Of a stretch of 57,510 bases of DNA, positions 34,287 through 43,557 are shown piece after piece (positions within the stretch are counted from its first letter, which is position 1; each line of letters starts with the position of its first letter). The stretch comes from an uncultured Duncaniella sp. GTDB taxonomy: Bacteria > Bacteroidota > Bacteroidia > Bacteroidales > Muribaculaceae. The notes below the pieces were generated by a model. The model saw only the letters and a list, made by a program, of their open reading frames with translations, was not told the origin of the DNA and did not search any database. Position numbers and translations under genes: made by a program. Location: positions 1 through 57,510 of the forward strand of contig CATWQI010000013.1 in the NCBI GenBank assembly GCA_958352885.1. Reading direction: 5' to 3'.

Positions 34287-34319
34287 AAATCGCTGGAACT
34301 AAGATAGTTTCAGCGATTT
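34287..34319 (+). terminator. Terminator just outside attR, probably the original tRNA-Lys terminator
   Basis: Fourteen-base arms (34287-34300 and 34306-34319) with one mismatch and a 5-base loop, then TTTTTG. It stands at the same distance class from attR as the element-borne terminator stands from attL, and no gene ends here, so it probably terminated the tRNA before insertion. From 34320 to 34528 I see no gene. Confidence 0.6.
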
Positions 34320-34528
34320 TTTGTAATACCCCTATCCGGCAGAATAGAGAACATTGTGAGGTATGGCGGTGTGCATTTCGTGAACAGCCTCCGGCGTGAA
34401 CAGTTTTGTTCACGATTTTAGAGGCTAATTTGTAAACCTCTATCCTTATGCGTTTTTCTGCGATTTCCCGTCTTGAAAGTGGGGCTTTCATACTCTTCAC
34501 AGGGTTCAGATCCCCATTTTTTTAGGAA

Positions 34529-34993
34529 TTATGAGTTGATTTCAGGCGAGTTCTTCATGTTGTTTTTCACCTCGGCAACGAGCTGGATCCCGTTCATGAA
34601 CAGGAACTCAAACAGTTGCTTGCCGAAATATCCTTTATCACCACAGAGTTTTTGACATTCTCGGTGAACGATTCCGAGTAAAGAGGCTGACGGTCATCGA
34701 CATTGCCTGGTGTGAACATAAAGTTCAGAATCTCACCTTTGTCATTGATGATCAGGTGCAACTTAAAGCCGAAGGACCATCCCATCGAACACTTGTGCCT
34801 TTCAGCTATGCCTTTGAAAGTCCTGTGTATAAGTGTGCGCTGATGCTTGCAGTCTCTCAATGGTGCTGAGTGAACATACGCAATGCCGGTACAAGTCACC
34901 TGCAACACCTCTTTGATGAATACAGGCAGAGGTAGCAGTATGGATTTCTACAATTCAACAAATCTATTGTATGATACAGTTTTGTCGATCTCA
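34529..34993 (-). pseudogene. IS982-family transposase remnant
   Basis: The minus strand encodes SYNRFVEL, then a TAG stop, then ILLPLPVFIKEVLQ, SAPLRDCKHQRTLIHRTFKGIAE, KCSMGWSFGFKLHL and, after a one-base frameshift near an A-run (about 34655), KLCGDKGYFGKQLFEFLFMNG to a TAA at 34529. This is the catalytic half of an IS982-type DDE transposase. It is dead three times over: a nonsense codon, a frameshift, and His in place of the Asp expected before SAPLR. The 5' half is missing. Confidence 0.85.
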
Positions 34994-35108
34994 CGTTAAA
35001 TATATAATTCCATATTTGGCGTTCTGTTGCATCGGTTCAATATGCACGACAAATGTTGTAATAGTTCAGTGTGAATTGGTTATATCCGGTAAAATTGTAT
35101 TTCACATT

Positions 35109-35288
35109 TTATTTCGGAGCAAGGACGAAGTCGTATACGATCCACCAAATCAGTGTATAGCCTGCAGCCACGATGAAGTAACGTAACGACTTAGATTTGA
35201 TAATATTGAACTTGTCGAACAACCAAAGAATGAATGTTCCGACTACGATATATATTAAGAAGTAATACCAATGCATCCCTAAAAACAT
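35109..35288 (-). CDS. Small membrane protein (59 residues)
   Basis: A short open frame MFLGMHWYYFLIYIVVGTFI ... VYDFVLAPK with two hydrophobic helices (about 7-24 and 37-54) joined by a basic loop (DKFNIIKSKSLR). Trp and Tyr sit at the membrane borders. It lies 24 bases upstream of the 35313-36443 gene end on the same strand. No function is known; a two-helix hairpin in the inner membrane is the plausible shape. Coding status rests on length and composition only. Confidence 0.5.
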   Translation of the reverse strand: MFLGMHWYYFLIYIVVGTFILWLFDKFNIIKSKSLRYFIVAAGYTLIWWIVYDFVLAPK

Positions 35289-35312
35289 AATGGAGTAATT
35301 TTAAATTTTTGC

Positions 35313-36443
35313 TTATACAGTTAGTAATGATTTGATGTGAGTCATGGCTTTTTCATATTCTGACTTGACAGAACCAACACTAATTGTTCCATCATCAAAT
35401 AACCTTAGGATAAAGTCATTAAGCGATTCCAAGCTATTTTTCCCACTCAGATGAACGAATACGATAGGAGCCAATACAAGGCTGCCATCGACATAATCCA
35501 CAAACTCATCGTAAACACTTTTCATATCTCTTCTACCTATCTTATTCGAGATATATACCTCTGCCGCTACAATAAAGGCTTCATTGAGCCCTTCATTATG
35601 ACTGCTTGCGATTGCCTCATTTTCCTTATAAAAATCATCCGCTTTCAATTCTTCGAGTTTTGCCATCAAAGTATCAGAAATTTTGAGCCTATGCAGATTC
35701 TCGTGGATATATACTTTGAGGAAGTCAAGCCTGAACTGTTTTTCCTTCTCTTTGTCAAGCAGCAACGGTGTACAGCAAAATGACTCGTCTGACAAATTAA
35801 AGGCATTGTCAATATTCAGCACATAAATGTTTGAATGAGTCTCAGACAATCCTTCCGGACCAGAAAACTCCGCCATAGCTTTGTGTATGTCATTGAGTAT
35901 TTCTGCTGAAACCGGATATGAATCTATATGCATTTGAAGTATCGGCACTATTTCATTATCCCAATAATCCGAATATCCGGCTTTGTTCAATGTGGATATG
36001 CAATAAGCAATTTCAGTCTGCAATCCAACTATATTCCGGACCCAGTCCAACCCGGAACTTGTTATTGAATCATTGAGCAGCATATTGTTGAAAAAATGGA
36101 CACATGAATCTGTGCTGTTTTTATTACCACCAAATATAGAATAAAAATTGCAGAGCTTTGATGCTCTCGCATTCTCATTCACATAATTTAGGCGTGACAT
36201 GAAAGTAGAATCTGTTGACAGATTATAAAAACGCGGGACATCCTTGATTTTATCGAAATATTGCAATGAAGCAATCATATCGAAGCATTTGGAAGTAGTA
36301 AAAATACGATTACCACAATTCGGACTTGTTGAGGCCAATGTGCTGTCTACCTCACGACCGTCATGATATTGTTGGGCTGAAGCATATCCGCCCCAAAACC
36401 ATAACGTCAGAATTAATATAATCAATACTTTTTTCATATTCAT
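35313..36443 (-). CDS. Secreted protein with HExxH motif, putative metallopeptidase
   Basis: A 376-residue exported protein with a signal peptide (MNMKKVLIILILTLWFWGGYASAQ). HENLH at 247-251, inside a helix (FLKVYIHENLHRLKIS), followed 33-37 residues later by EGLNEAFIVAAEVYIS (Glu284, Glu288), gives the layout of a gluzincin-type zinc site: HExxH plus a downstream glutamate on a second helix. Six cysteines in the mature chain suit an extracytoplasmic protein. I do not recognise the family. Two lipoprotein genes lie upstream on the same strand and may form a unit with it. The substrate is unknown, and an inactive homologue is possible. Confidence 0.6.
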   Translation of the reverse strand: MNMKKVLIILILTLWFWGGYASAQQYHDGREVDSTLASTSPNCGNRIFTTSKCFDMIASLQYFDKIKDVPRFYNLSTDSTFMSRLNYVNENARASKLCNFYSIFGGNKNSTDSCVHFFNNMLLNDSITSSGLDWVRNIVGLQTEIAYCISTLNKAGYSDYWDNEIVPILQMHIDSYPVSAEILNDIHKAMAEFSGPEGLSETHSNIYVLNIDNAFNLSDESFCCTPLLLDKEKEKQFRLDFLKVYIHENLHRLKISDTLMAKLEELKADDFYKENEAIASSHNEGLNEAFIVAAEVYISNKIGRRDMKSVYDEFVDYVDGSLVLAPIVFVHLSGKNSLESLNDFILRLFDDGTISVGSVKSEYEKAMTHIKSLLTV

Positions 36444-36503
36444 TTCGCCTTATTAATTATCTGTAAATGTGAAAGAAGAGTCCTACTTACAGGATTCTAA
36501 TCA

Positions 36504-37742
36504 TTATTTAGCCTCTACAAGGAGGTAATATTCCTCAAGCTTAGTGTCTGACGGCAATTCGTGAAGCAGCACAATCCTTGTTGTTTTGTTTTCCCAGACC
36601 AGTTCAGCCTCTCTTCCTTCCGGAATACATTTGAACACATCAGTTTTCCCTTGAGCCGATTTGCCGTTTCCTATGTTTTCTTTCATCAGCATTATAAGGG
36701 CTTCCCTTGAGAATGACAGAAAGTTATCGTCAGACAGAAGCTTATGATTCCAGACATGAATCTCGCTATATCGTGTGCCGTTAAATTCCTGAACATCTAC
36801 AACATTATATTCACGACCCTTATCAAGCAAACAATAAATTCCTGTGGTGTATGGATTTATCAGCACAACGCTTCCCCTCGTCCAGTCGAAACAAAGAAAA
36901 TCACGTTCATAAGTGTCAATCCTCAACGAATCAGAGTATATTACCTTTCCATCACTGTAACCTCTGGCATAGCTCATCAGGCTACCGCCGGAAGTGAAGA
37001 AATGCGTTGACCACTGAGGTGTAAAATTCTCGTTCGAACTGTTTTCATCTGTATTTCGCTCATAGATACGGTATGTATCGGGCATACCTTTGGCGCTCCA
37101 CACTATGGAATCGTATGGTTCTACAAACTCCGGAAATCCGAACGGGCTATATCTGTCAAGATAATCAAGCAATCTGAATGACAGATTGTCGAACGGTGCA
37201 GGAACTTGAAAATCATCATACATGAATGGCGTGAAGCCCGCTTTTGCAAGTTTGAATCGATATTTATCGGGCATTCCTTCTGGTTTGTCCGGCGGGAGCT
37301 CTCCAAACGAACGCGTTATCCATAGAAACGTATTGCAGACTATCGTTTTGCCATCTGCATTTGTTATTGTAATCTGGTCCGTTTCTTCCAGCTTGCCGGA
37401 AGCATCCTCTTCAAAATGGACTCTGAGGGTATTATTGTCCACTTTTGAAATAGTGAAACCCATATTCGGATTGTTGTAAGAATCGTTAGGTCCTGTTAAA
37501 GACCAGCTGATCGAATGGTTTACACAACGAAGTTCAATATCACCGGATTTATAGCCTGCCTGTACCCAGATATTGGCTGGTGATGAAAAACTCCCATCTG
37601 TGTCAACAGATACCACTATCATATCTGTATCCGAGTTGGAAACGAGTTCCCACACCATATTATCGTTCTCATCGTCATTGTTACACCCGCTGAGAGCGAC
37701 TGAAAACAAAGCGTATAATGCTATTATCAGAGATTTTTTCAT
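36504..37742 (-). CDS. Lipoprotein of unknown function
   Basis: A 412-residue predicted lipoprotein. The ATG at 37742 is preferred over 37763 because it starts the signal MKKSLIIALYALFSVALSGC (Cys20), followed by the acidic export tail NNDDENDN typical of surface lipoproteins in Bacteroidetes. Residues 30-130 look like an Ig-like/BACON-type sandwich (DTDMIVVSVDTDGSF, QITITNADGKTIVCN). The rest is beta-rich without a recognised motif. It lies 60 bases from the HExxH protein gene, same strand. Confidence 0.7.
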   Translation of the reverse strand: MKKSLIIALYALFSVALSGCNNDDENDNMVWELVSNSDTDMIVVSVDTDGSFSSPANIWVQAGYKSGDIELRCVNHSISWSLTGPNDSYNNPNMGFTISKVDNNTLRVHFEEDASGKLEETDQITITNADGKTIVCNTFLWITRSFGELPPDKPEGMPDKYRFKLAKAGFTPFMYDDFQVPAPFDNLSFRLLDYLDRYSPFGFPEFVEPYDSIVWSAKGMPDTYRIYERNTDENSSNENFTPQWSTHFFTSGGSLMSYARGYSDGKVIYSDSLRIDTYERDFLCFDWTRGSVVLINPYTTGIYCLLDKGREYNVVDVQEFNGTRYSEIHVWNHKLLSDDNFLSFSREALIMLMKENIGNGKSAQGKTDVFKCIPEGREAELVWENKTTRIVLLHELPSDTKLEEYYLLVEAK

Positions 37743-37938
37743 GTCAATTATAATTCTGTTCACTTATTTGTTGCGTTGTATATTCCGCAATATCAGAGTT
37801 TTGTCCGGGCTGTTGAAGGTGAAGTCTCGCTTTTAGCTTCCCCTTTGTAATCATCTGATGCAGAAAAGATTTTTTAGTAGATGACAGTTATTTCTTGTCG
37901 AGATTCAGAGACTATAAAAATTTTGTCTTTAATAATGA

Positions 37939-38763
37939 TCATTCCTTGCCTATAGTAATTTGTACTTTCTGCAAACTGAGTTGATGAACATTAGCGAGAA
38001 CCAATACATATTGGATTTCTTCGCCTGCCTCCAGATTATCAACAATGTGACGGTATTCAGCTTCCGGAACAACATTTTTGAACATCGGCCCCGAGCTCTC
38101 ATTGCGCACCAGTCTGATCTTATCGGACAGAGGAGAGTCTACAAACGAGTAGGTGGCCATATATGGAACACTATGGAATTTTACCCAGTTGGGATTATCT
38201 TTAGGCAGGACATCTTCAATGTAAATCCGTGCATAATCATAACTTGGCATTTTACCCCCATCAGCATAGCTGATTACGCCGTCACTATTGATTATATAAT
38301 GATTATTTATTGCGTATTTGTCAAATGGACACAACTCTTGATATTCGATGTCATCTATCGATGTTATCTCCTTGTCAACCGGTATCTCCGGCTCAACTAC
38401 AAGTTTGTCCATTAAAACTTTAATTAGAGTATAGGTACAGTCTGGACCATCAGCCGGTGGATTTGCGAGTATAGTTTTTTTGACGCTGAGATAATACTCA
38501 TGACCGCGTTCGTACTTAAAGCCTTTGATTCTCCTGAAAGCCATTGGGACCCATTGGTCGGGGGATTCTTCAGTCTTTACAAGCATACATTCAATCGGAT
38601 GCTCTTGTTTATCATCGAACAGGGCATACATTACTCCTGTTTCAGAAGATACTTCCATGCGAGTCTCCCTGACGATGTCTTTAGGATCGTCATCGTCACT
38701 GCAAGCTGTAAACAATAGACAGGTCACAAGAATAGCGATAAGAGTGAGGTTGTTTAGTTGCAT
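37939..38763 (-). CDS. DUF4377-like lipoprotein
   Basis: A 274-residue lipoprotein from the ATG at 38763 (MQLNNLTLIAILVTCLLFTAC, Cys21, then an acidic SDDDDPKD tail). Residues 55-115 match the DUF4377 pattern: ECMLVKTEESPDQWVPM, IKGFKYERGHEYYLSV, ANPPADGPDCTYTLIKVL. The second half is a separate beta-rich domain with no known match. It is probably surface-exposed. Function unknown. It is the furthest upstream of the three exported-protein genes on this strand. Confidence 0.7.
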   Translation of the reverse strand: MQLNNLTLIAILVTCLLFTACSDDDDPKDIVRETRMEVSSETGVMYALFDDKQEHPIECMLVKTEESPDQWVPMAFRRIKGFKYERGHEYYLSVKKTILANPPADGPDCTYTLIKVLMDKLVVEPEIPVDKEITSIDDIEYQELCPFDKYAINNHYIINSDGVISYADGGKMPSYDYARIYIEDVLPKDNPNWVKFHSVPYMATYSFVDSPLSDKIRLVRNESSGPMFKNVVPEAEYRHIVDNLEAGEEIQYVLVLANVHQLSLQKVQITIGKE

Positions 38764-39170
38764 ATTGCCTGTTATATTATAGTGTCTGTTTGCGTTCATG
38801 ATTTAATCATTTTTTGGTAATAGATAAATTTAGATGGGAAGCTTTCTCTTATTGTAAAATATGTGTTCGTAATTGTATCTGCAAATATATAGTGTCTGAC
38901 TGAAATAGCTTGCACACTTTTGTGCGCATTTGTAGAAAGCGGGATTTATAAGCCAGATTCTTAGAGGTATAATTATGTGGAAGGTTTTATTCATGTCATG
39001 TATGGATTTTATTACGGCAAATTTAATACACATAAAGTTTCCATACAAGGTTAAAAGTTTAACGGCGTAAAATTATATCATACAATAAACCAGATTGTTA
39101 CCAATTTGCAAATTTCAGATTTTGGCGCAACTTATCAAAAAGTTTAACACAGCGTTTATTAAGGTAAATG
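38764..39170. other. AT-rich intergenic region with candidate promoters
   Basis: No gene is visible in these 400 bases. Two minus-strand TAnnTTTG boxes occur, TATATTTG (38882-38889) and TAAATTTG (39018-39025), either of which could drive the DUF4377 gene. Confidence 0.4.
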
Positions 39171-40895
39171 TTAGAACGTACTCATCAGTTTTCGCACATA
39201 AATACCAATGTTAGTTTGGTGTTCATCAAGACCCAACTTCTTTCTAATCTCGCTACTGACATTATAATGACGTCGAAGTTGAATATATTCACCGACTTCT
39301 TTGCCTCGAAGACCAATCGCATACAGGCAAACGTAATTTATTTCCGCTTCAGTTAAGTCATGACTTTCCAAATACTCTATAAATTTAGGATGTGAGACTT
39401 TGAACGCTAACCGTGTGGAATCCATGAAAGCCTGCCGGTCGGAAACAATCTGTTCAACCCACTCCTCATATTGTTTCCGGTAGGCCACGTTTCCGGAAAT
39501 CTTTTCGGCAAGCAATCCGTTCAAAATTCCAATTCTGCTCTTGATAGCCTCAGACACCTGAACCGGAATCTCAGCATCTGTCTGAAATAGAGCCTTCAAA
39601 TTTTCGCACTCAGCCTCCATCTCCGACAGCTGCAACCTTATATTTTCTTCTGTGAGTTTCTGCTGTTCTTTCTCCAGTTGAAGCTGCTTGTTCTTTTGCT
39701 CCTTCAGCCGATTGTCAGCTTTGACCAACTTGAAACGAAAAAATACAATTATGGTTATGATAGAAACCAGAAGTAATCCGATAAGACTGATCAATATGAT
39801 TCTATCTCTCCCTTGTAGTGCCAAAATTGATGACATCTCCAATTCATGTCGCTGTTCAACAAATAATAGATCGCTATTAAACAACTCATTGAAGTTTTCC
39901 TCTACTTTTACCTGATATTCTTTTAATGATAAAAGAGCTTCTTTATAATCATTGTTTTTTTCACAGACATATGATTTTATAACAAGAAATTTTAACGAAT
40001 CAACCGGGGAGATTGATTGGCTTACCTTCTCAATTATATGTTGCGCACCTTTATAATCTTCTATCTTGATGTATGCGTTTGCAATATCAAGCATGTAACT
40101 GGTTGACAAGGACATGTTTCCTGCTTCAAGATCTGATAATGACTTTTGAATGTCATCATTGGATCCGAAAGTTATATTGTAAGCAAGATTAGTATACTCG
40201 TAATCGCCCTTGAATTCAGGATTCTTTACAGTTAAGTCTCTACAAACAGAAAGTACGCTGTCTGCCAGATGCTTGTCTTTTAGAATCCATAAGGCATTTA
40301 ATGTCTTCAAAAGACAATCGAATTCAGCTTCGGGTTGTCCTAAAGATTTGTATATACGGGAAGCCGACAAACTGCAATCTACAATACCACTTGGTTTATA
40401 CTGCCGATAAAACATTATGCTTTTAGCCACCAGTAATCGAGCTAAAGATATGCTGTCGGTTATACCGCTCAGTTCTCCTCCGTTCATAAAAGACGCCATT
40501 GCGTAGTCATTATTACCCTGATTCATGAAAATACGTCCCTTATAATAATAAGTTTTGAGTTTTTCATCAGGCATGCCTTTGTCCTTATCAATATAATAGT
40601 CGATTGCCGGCTGGAGGACGTCAAAGGTGGTCGTGTCAATATAGTTCTTGTCAAGAGCCTGCGACATGAGCAGTGCATATCGGGCTTTCTCTGCTTCAGA
40701 GGTGACCAGTTCTGTATCAATTCCATTGAGAACCGATAATGCGGAATCAGGTCGTTCTTCCATCATATTTTCGGCTGCCGCAAGTTGCCGGTCAACTGCC
40801 GGATTGCCGGAGCATGAAACGATTATGCTTGTCACAACCACTGTAACAAGCGTCAGAATCCAATGAATTATATATGAGTTTTGTCGTTTTTCCAT
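39171..40895 (-). CDS. TPR-containing membrane regulator with C-terminal helix-turn-helix
   Basis: A 574-residue protein. The N-terminus has a lipobox-like end (TSIIVSCSGNP, Cys28). About residues 35-340 are tetratricopeptide-like helices (YYYKGRIFMNQGNNDYAMASFMNGG; YMLDIANAYIKIEDYKGA). One membrane helix lies at about 362-386 (IILISLIGLLLVSIITIIVFF), then a long coiled coil (KEQKNKQLQLEKEQQKLTEE), and a LuxR-like helix-turn-helix end (LTEAEINYVCLYAIGLRGKEVG ... SSEIRKKLGL). This architecture is common in Bacteroidales and is taken to couple a periplasmic signal to transcription. The divergent exported proteins may be its targets. Confidence 0.8.
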   Translation of the reverse strand: MEKRQNSYIIHWILTLVTVVVTSIIVSCSGNPAVDRQLAAAENMMEERPDSALSVLNGIDTELVTSEAEKARYALLMSQALDKNYIDTTTFDVLQPAIDYYIDKDKGMPDEKLKTYYYKGRIFMNQGNNDYAMASFMNGGELSGITDSISLARLLVAKSIMFYRQYKPSGIVDCSLSASRIYKSLGQPEAEFDCLLKTLNALWILKDKHLADSVLSVCRDLTVKNPEFKGDYEYTNLAYNITFGSNDDIQKSLSDLEAGNMSLSTSYMLDIANAYIKIEDYKGAQHIIEKVSQSISPVDSLKFLVIKSYVCEKNNDYKEALLSLKEYQVKVEENFNELFNSDLLFVEQRHELEMSSILALQGRDRIILISLIGLLLVSIITIIVFFRFKLVKADNRLKEQKNKQLQLEKEQQKLTEENIRLQLSEMEAECENLKALFQTDAEIPVQVSEAIKSRIGILNGLLAEKISGNVAYRKQYEEWVEQIVSDRQAFMDSTRLAFKVSHPKFIEYLESHDLTEAEINYVCLYAIGLRGKEVGEYIQLRRHYNVSSEIRKKLGLDEHQTNIGIYVRKLMSTF

Positions 40896-40930
40896 TTACA
40901 GAAATAGACCGGAATAGAGTCTACTAATTA

Positions 40931-40938
40931 CAAAGTTA
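40931..40938 (-). promoter_or_regulatory. -7 box of the TPR regulator promoter
   Basis: Minus strand TAACTTTG, full match to TAnnTTTG, about 35 bases before the ATG at 40895; an ATTG (40961-40964) lies 22 bases further upstream. Confidence 0.6.
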
Positions 40939-40994
40939 GCTAAAATTCTCGACATAAGGGCAATGCACACTTATTTTTGACAAAAAACAGATAT

Positions 40995-41030
40995 AATTAC
41001 ATTACTAATTACATTACTAATTACATTACT
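40995..41030. repeat. 12-bp tandem repeat, three perfect copies
   Basis: AATTACATTACT occurs at 40995-41006, 41007-41018 and 41019-41030 without interruption. It abuts the probable end of the IS4-type remnant (GTCCGCTAAAC from 41031) and lies in the upstream region of the TPR regulator gene. Confidence 0.9.
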
Positions 41031-41136
41031 GTCCGCTAAACTTTTTTTGAGCGATTGAAAAATTAAGGCTGGTTCCATTTGCAGGAGTCAGCCCTAATTG
41101 GTTATTTTGGTGTCGCCAAACAAACCATGAATAACC

Positions 41137-41487
41137 ATGAGCAAAAGTAGTAATTTCTTCGGACAGACGATATAGGGACAGTTGATAAAATCGCTCGACC
41201 GCGAAAAAATTGTTGAAATCAGCCGAAAACACGGCGGAGAGAAGTATGTAAAGAGTTTTGACGGCTTCACTCACCTGTTGACGATGCTCTATGCCGCCCT
41301 CGACCGCAAAATCACTGCCGAACTGGCACCCAAAAAGGAGGAACAGGACGGCGTTGAGAATAAACCGGCTTCTACCGTTGAAGTCAATGCCACTGTGGTG
41401 GATGCTCCTTCAACATCTGACGACCAGAAAAAGTCTATGGTAGCAGAACCGTTGCCACGATATCGAAATATTCACATTGGATTATAA
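41137..41487 (+). pseudogene. 5' remnant of an IS4-type transposase (DUF4372 N-terminus) fused to unrelated sequence
   Basis: From the ATG at 41137 the frame reads MSKSSNFFGQTI, a TAG stop at 41173-41175, then GQLIKSLDREKIVEIS, HGGEKYVKSFDGFTHLLTMLYA, the conserved DUF4372 start of IS4-family transposases. After ALDRK the family match ends and an acidic Lys/Glu/Pro/Val stretch of other origin follows to 41487. The catalytic part is missing and the frame is interrupted, so it is not functional. The inverted-repeat end probably lies near 41031. Confidence 0.75.
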
Positions 41488-41566
41488 AATCAATATCGCT
41501 GAATATGCTAATTCATAGAGATTTATGTTTTAGTAAATTCGGCGAATTATTTTTTAAGTAAAACAG

Positions 41567-41616
41567 TTGCAGATGTCTCCGAATTTATATAGTTTTGCAC
41601 TAACAAAATTGTTAGT
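41567..41616 (+). promoter_or_regulatory. Promoter and TetR operator of the efflux operon
   Basis: TTG (41567-41569) and TAGTTTTG (41590-41597) are 20 bases apart. An 18-bp dyad ACTAACAA-aa-TTGTTAGT (41599-41616) covers the expected start of transcription, 23 bases before the TetR start codon. This is the classical layout for a self-repressing TetR regulator. Confidence 0.75.
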
Positions 41617-41639
41617 CAATATTGATAGATAAAACTGTT

Positions 41640-42266
41640 ATGACAACCGACAGGCAACCACAAGATACTGAAGCTAAAATCCTTCAGGCTGCTGAATGTG
41701 AATTCCTCACAAAAGGCTTCGCGGGAGCAAGAACCACATCTATTGCTCAGGCCGCGGGAGTGACCCATGCAATGTTTCACTACTATTTTCGAACTAAGGA
41801 TAAACTATTCGAGAGAATCATATCTGAGAAAATAGCCTTGATGAAGGAACTGCTACTTGACACTGTGGCAAATTCAGATATGTCGCTTGAGGACAAGATT
41901 CGCAATGTGATAGAACGACATTTGGATTTTGTCGCAGCAAATCCGAATCTTCCGCGTTTCCTTGTTGGAGAAGTATTCGCATACCCGGAAAGAGCAAAAG
42001 TTCTGACTGAAAAAATAAAGCAGTTTGCTCCACGTATGATTGCAGAACTGCAAAGACAGATAGATGAAGCGGCTGCAAACGGTATTTTCAGAAAGGTGGA
42101 CGCGCGAATGCTAATAATTGACATTGTATCGCTTAACATATTCTCCTATATGGCATCGCCTCTGATAAATGCAGTTTTAGATAACTGTATGGAGGATTCC
42201 GAACGTTTTCTTGCACAGCGTAAAAAGGAGAATTTCGACACGATTATGCGAAAATTAAAACCATAA
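41640..42266 (+). CDS. TetR/AcrR-family repressor of the efflux operon
   Basis: A 208-residue repressor from the ATG at 41640 (a TTG at 41622 would add six residues). The helix-turn-helix is AKILQAAECEFLTKGFAGARTTSIAQAAGVTHAMFHYYFRTKDKLF in outline, about residues 12-57, typical of the family. The C-terminal ligand pocket (DKIRNVIERHLDFVAANPNLPRF) is of the type linked to drug efflux operons. It is the first gene of a seven-gene unit and sits behind its own dyad operator. Confidence 0.9.
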   Translation: MTTDRQPQDTEAKILQAAECEFLTKGFAGARTTSIAQAAGVTHAMFHYYFRTKDKLFERIISEKIALMKELLLDTVANSDMSLEDKIRNVIERHLDFVAANPNLPRFLVGEVFAYPERAKVLTEKIKQFAPRMIAELQRQIDEAAANGIFRKVDARMLIIDIVSLNIFSYMASPLINAVLDNCMEDSERFLAQRKKENFDTIMRKLKP

Positions 42267-42270
42267 GACT

Positions 42271-43557
42271 ATGTATAAGGCAATCATTACGTTCCTGTTG
42301 CTCTGTATGTTTTCGACAGGGATTAAGTCCGAGGTTATAACCATAGAGCAATGCGTGGAAAAGGCTGTGAAAAACTATCCTTTGGTAAGAAAATATGACC
42401 TTCTTGCCTCGACATGCGATATCGCATTGTCCGATATAAACAAAGGGTGGCTTCCGCAGATAAATACGTCGGCACAGATAACGGCACAGAATGTTGTACC
42501 GTCATTCCCGGAAGCCCTTTCAGGTATGCTCAGTCAGATGGGACAGTCGTTTGAAGGTCTTGGCAAATTTCAATATAAGATTGGAATAGATCTGTCTCAG
42601 AATATCTGGGATGGAGGAGTGTCCCAAGCTCAGCGTCAAGTACAAAAAGCTGACATGAAAGTACAACAGGATGCAATGGACGTAGAGCTATATCAGGTAA
42701 GGCAACGCGTGGAAAATCTTTTTTTCGCAATACTTTTGTCAGAAGAACAGATAAAACTCAACCAAAACACAGTGTCGCTCCTACGCTCAAATCTTGATAA
42801 ACTGCAATCAATGTTGCAGAATGGTACTGCAATGCAGAGCGACGTTGATATGCTTGAGGCGCAGGTACTTGTTATTGAGCAGAATATTGTAATGGCGCAA
42901 AGTTCTGCCGACGGATACCGTAAAGTGCTTGAAATATTTGTCGGTGCAAGTCTAAATGATTACGAACTGGAAAAGCCGTCTATGTCGCTTCCTGAATCAT
43001 CTGACTCCAACAGACCGGAACTAAATTTATTTGAAGGAAAACTTAGGTTGGTTGAAGCAGGACAACGCCTCTCCGACACTTCAATTATGCCCAAAATCGG
43101 TCTTTTTGCTCAGGCATACTATGGCTATCCCGGTTATGACTACTTTAAGAGTATGATGAATCGAGATTTGTCTTTCAACATTTTAGCAGGAGTGAAAGTA
43201 TCTTGGAATATAGATTCATTCTATACACGGAAAAATAATTCCCGTCGTAATGCAATTGAGATACAGAGAATCCAGACCGATAAAGATGTGTTTTTGTTCA
43301 ACTCTGATCTGCAATCCGCGTCTGCTATGAAAAGTATAAATGGACTGAGGACGGTAATGTCAAAGGACAAGCAGATTATTTCGCTTAGAGAGAAAGTACG
43401 CAAGTCGGCAGAGTCTCAACTTGAAAACGGCGTGATAGATGCTACGGCGTTTCTTACAAAAGTGAATGATGAGAATCAAGCCGTCCTGACCGCATCATTT
43501 CATGAAATAGAGCTATTACAAGAAATATACAATCTCAAATACATCCTTAACCAATGA
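42271..43557 (+). CDS. TolC-like outer-membrane efflux protein
   Basis: A 428-residue exported protein with signal peptide (MYKAIITFLLLCMFSTGIKS) and the start of the TolC fold (ITIEQCVEKAVKNYPLVRKYDLL). Two alpha-helical hairpins with internal repeat structure follow (SQAQRQVQKADMKVQQDAMDVELYQVRQRVENLFF; QRIQTDKDVFLFNSDLQSASAMKSINGLR). As a trimer it forms the outer-membrane exit duct of the pump. It starts 4 bases after tetR and overlaps the next gene by 4 bases. Confidence 0.88.
   Translation: MYKAIITFLLLCMFSTGIKSEVITIEQCVEKAVKNYPLVRKYDLLASTCDIALSDINKGWLPQINTSAQITAQNVVPSFPEALSGMLSQMGQSFEGLGKFQYKIGIDLSQNIWDGGVSQAQRQVQKADMKVQQDAMDVELYQVRQRVENLFFAILLSEEQIKLNQNTVSLLRSNLDKLQSMLQNGTAMQSDVDMLEAQVLVIEQNIVMAQSSADGYRKVLEIFVGASLNDYELEKPSMSLPESSDSNRPELNLFEGKLRLVEAGQRLSDTSIMPKIGLFAQAYYGYPGYDYFKSMMNRDLSFNILAGVKVSWNIDSFYTRKNNSRRNAIEIQRIQTDKDVFLFNSDLQSASAMKSINGLRTVMSKDKQIISLREKVRKSAESQLENGVIDATAFLTKVNDENQAVLTASFHEIELLQEIYNLKYILNQ

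Noticed and set aside
40995..41030. CRISPR-like short repeat array
   Set aside because: The three 12-bp units are directly adjacent with no spacers, and no cas genes are in the window.
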